Assembly: GCA_039636795.1 (NCBI GenBank)
Contig: CP143430.1
Location: 1,054,001-1,118,000 of the forward strand
Length of the DNA: 64,000 nucleotides
Reading direction: 5' to 3'
DNA from: Micrococcaceae bacterium Sec5.1
GTDB taxonomy: Bacteria > Actinomycetota > Actinomycetes > Actinomycetales > Micrococcaceae
The notes under the pieces are model-generated. The model was not told the origin of the DNA. It did no database searches and worked only from the letters and a program-made list of their open reading frames with translations. Position numbers and translations under genes: made by a program. Positions 44,232 through 51,741 of this stretch are shown piece by piece (the stretch's first letter is position 1; every line of letters begins with the position of its first letter).

Positions 44232-46304
44232 ATGGCCACACCAATTCAGAATGCCGCCCTGGGGAATACCGCAGCACCCATGACCCACCGGCAAATCATG
44301 GAAGCCCTCACAGGTCTTCTCGCTGCCTTCTTCACCGCGATCCTCAGCAGCACAATCGTCGCCAATGCGCTGCCAACCATCATGTCCGAACTCAAGGGCA
44401 CGCAAACTGACTTCGCCTGGGTCATCACCGCCGCTTTGCTGGCGAACGCAGCCACTACACCCATCTGGGGAAAGCTCGCTGACCTCTTCGACAAGAAGCT
44501 CCTGGTTCAGCTGAGCATCATTATTTTCGTGGCGGGCTCCGTCATGGCCGGCTTGTCCGAGACGATTCCGCTGCTGCTTACTGCGCGTGTCATTCAAGGC
44601 ATCGCCATGGGTGGCCTCACCGCCCTGGCCCAGGCAATCATCGGTTCCATGATCCCGCCGCGGGATCGTGGTAAGTACTCCGGCTACATGGGTGCCGTGA
44701 TGGCGGTGGGCACTGCCGGCGGCCCGCTGCTGGGTGGTTTCATTGTGGACAGCCCGCTCGGCTGGCGCTGGACCTTCTTCGTCTGCGTGCCACTGGCTGT
44801 GATTGCGCTCATTTTGCTTCAGGTGACCCTGAAGATCCAGCACATCAAGCGTCCTGCCAAGATCGACTGGCTCGGCTCCATCCTGCTGACCTCCGGCGTA
44901 AGCCTGCTCCTGATCTGGGTTTCCTTCGCCGGCAACCCGGACTACTACGACTGGTTCTCCTGGCAGTCAGCCCTCATGGTGGGCGGCGGCGTAGTGCTGC
45001 TGGCGTTGCTGGTGCTGGTGGAAACCAAGGTTGCCCAGCCGATCATTCCGCTCAAGATCATCTCCGAGCGCACCACCGCACTTGCCATCATCGCGTCGAT
45101 CGCGGTCGGTATCGCCATGTTCGGATCCTCTACGTTCCTCGGCCAGTACTTCCAGGTTGCCCGTGGAGCCACACCCACTGAGGCTGGCCTGTTGACGCTG
45201 CCAATGATCGCCGGCAACCTCATTGGTTCTGTGGCATCGGGCGTCCTGATCAGCCGCTTTGGCAAATGGAAGCGGTTCCTGATCGCAGGCTCCGTGCTCC
45301 TGATCGGCGGCCTCGCCTTCGCCGGCACCATGGACCACACCACTGAACTGTGGATCGTTGCCATCTACACCGGTGTGTTCGGCCTCGGCTTGGGCATGCT
45401 CATGCAGAACCTGGTGCTCGCCGTGCAGAACACGGTCCAGGCCAAGGACATTGGAACGGCCAGTGCCTCGGTGGCCTTCTTCCGCTCTGTGGGTGGCGCA
45501 ATCGGTGTGTCCGTCCTTGGTGCCATCATGTCCAACCACGTGAAGGACCTGGCAGTTGAAGGCATGGCCGCCGCCGGTATTCCGGTCCAAGGTGGAGGGT
45601 CCGGTGCCAGTATGGACCTGGCCGATATGCCTGCTCCCATCGCGGACATCATGCGCGCCGCTTACGGGGACGCCACCGCACAGATCTTCCTGATCTCCGC
45701 GATCATCAGCGTAGTGGCACTCCTGGCCGTGCTGTTCATCAAGGAACGCCCGCTGCGGCGCACTGTCGACGCGGCGCCGGAGAAGGAACTCGTGGCGACG
45801 GCGTCCGGAGATGCTGCCATGTCCCTGGATACCACTTCCCTGGATACAGCCGATTCCCCAGTCGGCCAGATCGGAACGTCCGACGACGGCGCACGCCACG
45901 TGGGTGCCGAGCCCGCCGTTTCAGGGGGTGCCCGTCAGGTTCCGGTGGGGGAGCGCCAAGGCCCGGCCACGGACTCCGGATCCGATCTTGACCTCGAATT
46001 TGCGCGGATCCTGACCCAGGAACGCCCCCAGGCAACTGCCGACGTCAAGGAATTGCAGGAACAACTGTCCCGCACCCAGTACGTCCTGGCCGAACAGCAA
46101 TTGCAGCTGAGTCGCGCGAACGTTGAACTGCAGGCACGTTTGCGGGAGCAGCAGACGGTCGCCGAGCAGCAGGCCCATACCGCGGAAAAGCTCGCCGCCC
46201 TCCGCAAGGAGCTCAAGCGTGAACGCAGGCAGCAGGAACGCATGGCGTTGATCCTCCTCCAAGGCGTAGAAGCACGTTCGGACCACGGCAAGCACGCGGG
46301 CTAA
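44232..46304 (+). CDS. MFS drug exporter (DHA2/EmrB-QacA type) with long C-terminal coiled-coil tail
   Basis: 690 residues. The first ~500 contain 14 membrane segments with DHA2 signatures (LAAFFTAILSSTIVANALPT, ARVIQGIAMGGLTALAQAII with motif C-like GAVMAVGTAGGPLLGG). A ~180-residue cytoplasmic tail follows: a low-complexity linker, then a coiled coil (LQEQLSRTQYVLAEQQLQLS through AEKLAALRKELKRERRQQER). Such a tail is not part of normal DHA2 proteins (~500 residues). AGGAG precedes the ATG. Forms an operon with the MarR gene. Confidence 0.9.
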   Translation: MATPIQNAALGNTAAPMTHRQIMEALTGLLAAFFTAILSSTIVANALPTIMSELKGTQTDFAWVITAALLANAATTPIWGKLADLFDKKLLVQLSIIIFVAGSVMAGLSETIPLLLTARVIQGIAMGGLTALAQAIIGSMIPPRDRGKYSGYMGAVMAVGTAGGPLLGGFIVDSPLGWRWTFFVCVPLAVIALILLQVTLKIQHIKRPAKIDWLGSILLTSGVSLLLIWVSFAGNPDYYDWFSWQSALMVGGGVVLLALLVLVETKVAQPIIPLKIISERTTALAIIASIAVGIAMFGSSTFLGQYFQVARGATPTEAGLLTLPMIAGNLIGSVASGVLISRFGKWKRFLIAGSVLLIGGLAFAGTMDHTTELWIVAIYTGVFGLGLGMLMQNLVLAVQNTVQAKDIGTASASVAFFRSVGGAIGVSVLGAIMSNHVKDLAVEGMAAAGIPVQGGGSGASMDLADMPAPIADIMRAAYGDATAQIFLISAIISVVALLAVLFIKERPLRRTVDAAPEKELVATASGDAAMSLDTTSLDTADSPVGQIGTSDDGARHVGAEPAVSGGARQVPVGERQGPATDSGSDLDLEFARILTQERPQATADVKELQEQLSRTQYVLAEQQLQLSRANVELQARLREQQTVAEQQAHTAEKLAALRKELKRERRQQERMALILLQGVEARSDHGKHAG

Positions 46305-46380
46305 CCATCACAGATCCTGCCCTCGTTCGAAATTGCTGACGTACTACGCGTGGTGTGGCGAACGAGGGCGGGACAGGAAG

Positions 46381-46409
46381 CGCCGGCTGGGTGACCAGCC
46401 GGCGTTTTT
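46381..46409 (+). terminator. Intrinsic terminator after the MFS exporter gene
   Basis: CGCCGGCTGG (46381-46390), GTGA loop, perfect complement (46395-46404), then TTTTTG. Upstream a further 10-bp inverted repeat (46320-46329 with 46359-46368) may add a second hairpin. Apart from these, the 319-base gap to 46623 should hold the promoter of the ABC exporter operon; none was firmly identified. Confidence 0.92.
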
Positions 46410-46623
46410 GTTGCCTGCTGCGGTTGGTCCGGCCTGCCGCGGCTGTGGTGCCTGCGCCAGCGGGAGCACATCCGACACGGGAAATACTCCGCTGGGATGA
46501 TCTTTTCCCTAGGTTGTTTCGCCGAGGCAACGGATTTCGTAGAGTAGGGAGGCTAATACTGTCAGCCCCTGCTGCAAAACTTCTCTTACTTCATTCACGC
46601 ACTCTTTCTAAGGACCCGTGGGC

Positions 46624-48357
46624 ATGCTTGTCACCCTTATACGGCGCTACTCCAAGCCGTATTTGCCGCAGATAGTGGCCGTCCTCATATTCCAGTTGGC
46701 GTCCACCATTGCCACGCTCTACCTCCCAAGCCTCAACGCCAAAATCATTGACGAGGGAGTCTCCCGCGGCGACACTGATTTCATTTGGCGGACCGGCGCG
46801 CTGATGCTCGCCGTCGCACTCGGCCAGGTACTCACCGCCGTCGCAGCCGTCTACTTCGGTGCCCGGACGGCCATGGCGATCGGCCGGGACCTCCGGCGCA
46901 GCGTCTACCGTCAAGTGAGCAGCTTCTCGGCACAGGACGTGAACCGTTTCGGTGCTCCTACGCTGATCACCCGCGGCACCAACGATGTCCAGCAGGTCCA
47001 GATGCTGGTGCTGATGGGCCTGAACTTCATGGTTTCCACACCCATCATGTGCGTGGGTGGCATCATCATGGCCCTCCGCGAGGACCTCAGTTTGTCCTGG
47101 TTGGTCTGGGTTTCCGTGCCCCTCCTTGTGGCAGTCGTGGGCTACCTCGTGGTGCGGTTGATGCCGTTGTTCCGTTCCATGCAAACCAAGATCGATGCCA
47201 TCAACGGTGTGCTGCGCGAGCAAATCATTGGTATCCGGGTTGTCCGCGCCTTCGTGCGCGAACCTTATGAAGCCAAGCGTTTCGGTGACGCCAACCAGGA
47301 CCTTACCGCCGTGTCCGTGAAGATCGGCAATCTCTTTGTCCTGATGTTCCCGGCCATCGGCATGATCCTGCACCTGTCTACTGCGGCGGTGCTGTGGTTC
47401 GGTGGCCAGCGTGTGGACTCCGGTGACATGCAGGTAGGGTCCCTCACGGCCTTCCTTCAGTACCTCCTGCAGATCCTGATGGCAGTCATGATGGGAACCT
47501 TCATGGCAATGATGATTCCCCGTGCTTCCGTCTGTGCAGACCGCATCGGCGAGGTGCTGGACGTGGAGCCTTCCATCCACAACCCGAGTTCCCCCGTGGT
47601 TCCGGCCGAAAAGAAGGGCCACGTGGAGTTCCGCGATGTCACCTTCAAGTACCCCGGAGCCGAGGCGCCGGTGCTGAGCAACATTTCCTTCACCGCTGAG
47701 CCGGGCAAGACCCTGGCGATCATTGGTTCCACCGGCGCAGGCAAGACCACCCTGGTCTCCCTGCTCCCGCGGCTTTACGATGTCGCCTCAGGTGATGTCC
47801 TGCTCGACGGCGTCCCAGTCACCGAACTGGACGCGTCGGAGATCACCAGCCGCGTCTCGGCCGTGCCGCAGAAGCCGTATCTTTTCTCCGGGACCATCGA
47901 GCACAACCTGCGCTTTGGCAAGCCCGAGGCCACCGACGAGGAACTCTGGGAGGCGCTGGAGACCGCGCAGGCCAAGGGCTTTGTTGAGGAAAAGTCATCC
48001 GGCCTGAACCGGCGGATCGCCCAGGGCGGCACCAATGTGTCCGGCGGCCAGCGCCAGCGCCTTTCCATTGCAAGGGCCCTGGTCACCAAGCCGAATGTCT
48101 ATCTGTTTGACGATTCTTTCTCAGCCTTGGACGTTGCCACAGATGCCAGGCTCCGGAAGGCCTTGAAGGCCAAGACACGTGACGCCACGGTCATCATCGT
48201 TGCCCAACGCGTCTCGACCATTGCCGATGCGGACGAGATCCTGGTCCTGGATAACGGCCGGATTGTGGATCGCGGAACGCACGATGAACTGCTGGAAACC
48301 TCGCCTACGTACCAGGAAATCGTTGAATCCCAGCTGAGTGTAGAGGAAGTCGCATGA
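46624..48357 (+). CDS. ABC exporter half-transporter with degenerate ATPase site
   Basis: 577 residues from ATG 46624 (AAGGA nine bases upstream; GTG at 46618 is only three bases away from it). N-terminal six-helix exporter domain, then an ATPase domain: Walker A IIGSTGAGKTTLVSL, signature NVSGGQRQRLS, Walker B VYLFDDSFSALD. The catalytic Glu after Walker B is Asp, as in the inactive half of heterodimeric exporters such as TM287. It overlaps the next half-transporter gene by four bases. Probably lipid or drug export. Confidence 0.92.
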   Translation: MLVTLIRRYSKPYLPQIVAVLIFQLASTIATLYLPSLNAKIIDEGVSRGDTDFIWRTGALMLAVALGQVLTAVAAVYFGARTAMAIGRDLRRSVYRQVSSFSAQDVNRFGAPTLITRGTNDVQQVQMLVLMGLNFMVSTPIMCVGGIIMALREDLSLSWLVWVSVPLLVAVVGYLVVRLMPLFRSMQTKIDAINGVLREQIIGIRVVRAFVREPYEAKRFGDANQDLTAVSVKIGNLFVLMFPAIGMILHLSTAAVLWFGGQRVDSGDMQVGSLTAFLQYLLQILMAVMMGTFMAMMIPRASVCADRIGEVLDVEPSIHNPSSPVVPAEKKGHVEFRDVTFKYPGAEAPVLSNISFTAEPGKTLAIIGSTGAGKTTLVSLLPRLYDVASGDVLLDGVPVTELDASEITSRVSAVPQKPYLFSGTIEHNLRFGKPEATDEELWEALETAQAKGFVEEKSSGLNRRIAQGGTNVSGGQRQRLSIARALVTKPNVYLFDDSFSALDVATDARLRKALKAKTRDATVIIVAQRVSTIADADEILVLDNGRIVDRGTHDELLETSPTYQEIVESQLSVEEVA

Positions 48358-50441
48358 GCGAGCAGAACCAGCAGAAGAAGCGTGGCTGGGCTGCCAAGGC
48401 AGAGGCCGCGAAGAATGCCAAGGCTTTTGACGAGGCGGCCGAGGCAGACGTGGCAACCGAGGCACTTGATGACGACGACTTCGTAGAGGAGGAGTACGTC
48501 CCTTCGGAAGCCGATGGCGGCATGTTCGGCGATGTTCCGGCCAAGAAAGCCAAGGAGTTCTGGCCATCGGCAAAGCGACTCATGGGCTTGTTGAAGCCTG
48601 AGAGTGTTGGCGTCTACATCGTGATCGGCCTTGTGGTGGTCTCGGTGGTCCTGAATGTGATCGCGCCCAAGATTCTGGGCAGCGCGATGGACGTGATCTT
48701 CGGCGGCGTCATGGGCAAGCAGCTACCGCCCGGCGTCTCCCAGGAACAGTTCGTCGAGCTCATGCGCCAGCAAGGCCAAGAGAACTTTGCGGACATGGTC
48801 TCCAAGATGCAACTCACAAACGGGATCGATTTCCCCAAGCTGACGTTCCTTATTTCGACCGTGCTCCTGATGTACTTTGTGGCCAACATCTTCCTGTGGG
48901 CGCAGGGCTGGCTGCTCAACAGGATCGTCATGCGCGTCATCAAGCAACTCCGTAATGACGTCCAGGCAAAGCTCAACAGGCTCCCGCTGAACTACTTTGA
49001 CACCCGCCAGCGCGGTGACATCCTCTCCCGCGTTACGAACGACGTCGACAACGTCCAGCAAGGATTGCAGCAGGCGTTCGCACAGTTGGTCAGCTCGGTG
49101 CTTACCGTCCTGGGCATCACGGTGATGATGTTCATCGTGTCCTGGGAACTGGCACTGATCGCCCTGATCGCACTGCCGCTCTCCGGTGTCATGGCGGGCG
49201 TCATTGGTGCCAGGAGCCAGAAGCTCTTCGCTGCACAGTGGAAGAACACAGGCTCGCTGAACGGCCAGATCGAAGAATCATTCTCCGGGCATGACCTGGT
49301 CAAGGTGTTTGGCCGTGACGCTGACATGCTGGTGCGCTTCGATGAACGCAATGAGGCCTTGTACAAGGCGTCGTTCGGTGCCCAGTTTGTTTCCGGCGTA
49401 ATTTTCCCGGCCATGAACTTCGTGTCCTACCTGTCCTACGTCGGTATTGCGGTGGTGGGCGGCTTGCGGGTTGCTTCAGGTTCGATGAGCCTTGGTGACG
49501 CCACAGCCTTCATCCAGTACTCGCGTGAATTCACCCAGCCGCTGGGCCAGATCGCTGGCATGGCCAACATGCTGCAGTCCGGTGTGGCCTCGGCCGAGCG
49601 TGTTTTCGAATTCCTCGACGCCGACGAAGAAGTTGAAGAGACCGGTACCCGCCACCTGCCGGCCAAGACCGACGGCCACGTGGAATTCGAGCATGTCTCC
49701 TTCAGCTACGTGGAGGACAAGCCCCTCATCGAGGACCTGTCCTTCAGTGCGGAGCCTGGGCACACTGTGGCGATCGTCGGACCCACGGGGGCTGGAAAGA
49801 CCACCTTGGTGAACCTGGTAATGCGCTTCTACGAGCTCAATGCCGGACGCATCACCTTGGACGGCGTGGACATCAAGGATCTCAGCCGCTCCGAGCTGCG
49901 CTCCAAGGTGGGCATGGTGTTGCAGGATGCCTGGCTCTTCGGGGGGACCATCTACGACAACATCAAGTACGGAAACCTGGACGCCACTGAGGAACAAATC
50001 ATGGAGGCGGCAAAGGCCACTTATGTGGACCGGTTTGTACGGGCCTTGCCGGACGGTTACCAGACGATCATCGACGAAGAAGGCAACAACGTCAGCGCAG
50101 GTGAGAAGCAGCTCATCACCATCGCACGTGCGTTCGTCTCCGATCCATCGCTGTTGATCCTTGATGAAGCTACGAGCTCGGTGGATACCCGTACTGAGCT
50201 GCTGCTGCAGAAGGCCATGGCCGCCCTCCGCACGGACCGGACCAGCTTCGTCATCGCCCACCGGTTGTCCACCATCCGCGACGCCGATACCATCCTGGTG
50301 ATGGAGAACGGACGAATCGTGGAGCAGGGCAACCACAACCAGCTGCTGGTGCTCCAAGGCGCTTACTACCGCCTGTACATGTCCCAGTTTGCCGGTGAGG
50401 AAGAGACCGCCGTGGACGATTCGACGGCGGTGCACAGCTGA
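48354..50441 (+). CDS. ABC exporter half-transporter, catalytically complete partner, with N-terminal extension
   Basis: 695 residues. The first ~80 are Lys/Ala- and then Asp/Glu-rich (AEADVATEALDDDDFVEEEY) and precede the first membrane helix; this makes it ~100 longer than a usual half-exporter. ATPase domain: Walker A IVGPTGAGKTTLVNL, signature VSAGEKQLIT (deviating from LSGGQ), Walker B LLILDEATSSVD with the catalytic Glu, switch His in VIAHRLST. Its altered signature pairs with the degenerate Walker B of the partner, as expected in a one-active-site heterodimer. Confidence 0.92.
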   Translation: MSEQNQQKKRGWAAKAEAAKNAKAFDEAAEADVATEALDDDDFVEEEYVPSEADGGMFGDVPAKKAKEFWPSAKRLMGLLKPESVGVYIVIGLVVVSVVLNVIAPKILGSAMDVIFGGVMGKQLPPGVSQEQFVELMRQQGQENFADMVSKMQLTNGIDFPKLTFLISTVLLMYFVANIFLWAQGWLLNRIVMRVIKQLRNDVQAKLNRLPLNYFDTRQRGDILSRVTNDVDNVQQGLQQAFAQLVSSVLTVLGITVMMFIVSWELALIALIALPLSGVMAGVIGARSQKLFAAQWKNTGSLNGQIEESFSGHDLVKVFGRDADMLVRFDERNEALYKASFGAQFVSGVIFPAMNFVSYLSYVGIAVVGGLRVASGSMSLGDATAFIQYSREFTQPLGQIAGMANMLQSGVASAERVFEFLDADEEVEETGTRHLPAKTDGHVEFEHVSFSYVEDKPLIEDLSFSAEPGHTVAIVGPTGAGKTTLVNLVMRFYELNAGRITLDGVDIKDLSRSELRSKVGMVLQDAWLFGGTIYDNIKYGNLDATEEQIMEAAKATYVDRFVRALPDGYQTIIDEEGNNVSAGEKQLITIARAFVSDPSLLILDEATSSVDTRTELLLQKAMAALRTDRTSFVIAHRLSTIRDADTILVMENGRIVEQGNHNQLLVLQGAYYRLYMSQFAGEEETAVDDSTAVHS

Positions 50442-50464
50442 GCGCGCATTCCCTAAGTACTGGG

Positions 50465-50932
50465 TTGCACGCCCGGGACTCCGTGGAACCCCAGCGCATT
50501 GAGGTACTCGTACCCATGCGCTGGGGTGACATGGATGCGTACGGGCATATCAACAATGTGCAGATCGTTCGGATGTTGGAAGAAGCCCGAATCGCGGCTT
50601 TCGGGCCACCCAGGGGTGCTGGCCTTCCAGGCGTAGAACCGCCGGCGGCCCTCTTCAATGATGTTGAAGAGGGCACCATGACGCTGGTTGTTGAGCACAA
50701 AGTCCGGTACGTGCGGACCTTGGAATACCGCAACATCCCGGCGGTGGTGGAGATTTGGGTTGGTGCCATCAAGGGGGCCAGCTTTGATCTTCACTACGTC
50801 ATCAAGGACCCCGTCACACGGGAAGACTGCGTCAAGGCCGTTACACACCTGGCCTTCGTTGCGGAAGCTACTGGCAGGGTCCTGAGGCTCACTCCGGACC
50901 AGAAGGAAAAGCTGGAGCGTTACCGCGCGTAG
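50465..50932 (+). CDS. Acyl-CoA thioesterase, hotdog fold
   Basis: 155 residues. PMRWGDMDAYGHINNVQIVR is the 4HBT signature with catalytic Asp; VEHKVRYVRTLEYRNIPAVV follows as the second strand region. Start TTG 50465 lacks a convincing ribosome site; GTG at 50480 is an alternative, so the N-terminus is uncertain. It lies 23 bases after the ABC operon and nine bases before cutC, so these may be co-transcribed. Confidence 0.85.
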   Translation: MHARDSVEPQRIEVLVPMRWGDMDAYGHINNVQIVRMLEEARIAAFGPPRGAGLPGVEPPAALFNDVEEGTMTLVVEHKVRYVRTLEYRNIPAVVEIWVGAIKGASFDLHYVIKDPVTREDCVKAVTHLAFVAEATGRVLRLTPDQKEKLERYRA

Positions 50933-50941
50933 AGTTTCACC

Positions 50942-51709
50942 ATGAAACTTGAAATCGCCGTGGTGAGCGCTGCGGGTGCCGGTACGGCCGCATCCGAAGG
51001 TGCCGATCGGATTGAGCTCTGCAGCAGCCTGGAACTTGGTGGCATCACGCCAAGCCAGGGACTCATGGAAGCCAGCATTGAACACGTTGCCGGTCGCCTT
51101 GAGATCCATCCGCTGGTGCGATGCCGTCCTGGCGATTTCCACTACTCCGCCTCGGATGTGGACACCATGGTGCACGAAGTACGTCACCTGCTGGCTCAGG
51201 GCGCCCACGGCGTAGTCGTGGGCGCCCTGACCGCAGAAGGCGACATCGATGTTCACGCGGTCCAACGACTCGTGGATTCTGCCCGGCAGGCCAACCCTGA
51301 AGCGCAGTTGACTTTCCACCGCGCGATTGACCAATCACGGGACCTGTTGGCGACCCTTGATCAACTGCTGGAACTCGGTTTCACCCGTGTACTCACGTCT
51401 GGCCACGAGGCCTCTGCAGGTGCAGGCCTTGCCAACCTCTCCGAGATGGTGGAGCGGGCCGGGGGAGCCTTGGAGATCATGGCAGGAGGCGGACTCAACC
51501 TTGGCGACATCCCGGCGATGCACGCGGCCGGCCTCTCAGCTGTTCATATGTCCGCCAAGAGAACCGTCTCCACATTGGGTCAACGAACCATATCCCTTGG
51601 CGCGCAGGACGGTGCCGACCCCACTGCCTATACCGTCACCGATCGGGAAACGGTCCGCATGGCGAGGGCAGAGATCAACGCGCTGGAACTCGGTGCTCCC
51701 CCCGAATAG
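50942..51709 (+). CDS. cutC: CutC family protein
   Basis: 255 residues, CutC TIM barrel: MKLEIAVVSAAGAGTAASEG, ADRIELCSSLELGGITPSQG, LVRCRPGDFHYSASDVDTMV and LTFHRAIDQSRDLLATLDQL, with GALEIMAGGGLNLGDI near the C-terminus. Historically linked to copper homeostasis, but the role of the family is disputed. Convergent with the fructanase gene, 32 bases apart. Confidence 0.92.
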   Translation: MKLEIAVVSAAGAGTAASEGADRIELCSSLELGGITPSQGLMEASIEHVAGRLEIHPLVRCRPGDFHYSASDVDTMVHEVRHLLAQGAHGVVVGALTAEGDIDVHAVQRLVDSARQANPEAQLTFHRAIDQSRDLLATLDQLLELGFTRVLTSGHEASAGAGLANLSEMVERAGGALEIMAGGGLNLGDIPAMHAAGLSAVHMSAKRTVSTLGQRTISLGAQDGADPTAYTVTDRETVRMARAEINALELGAPPE

Positions 51710-51741
51710 CTTCCACTACCGAGCTCAACCGCCCCTCGAGC

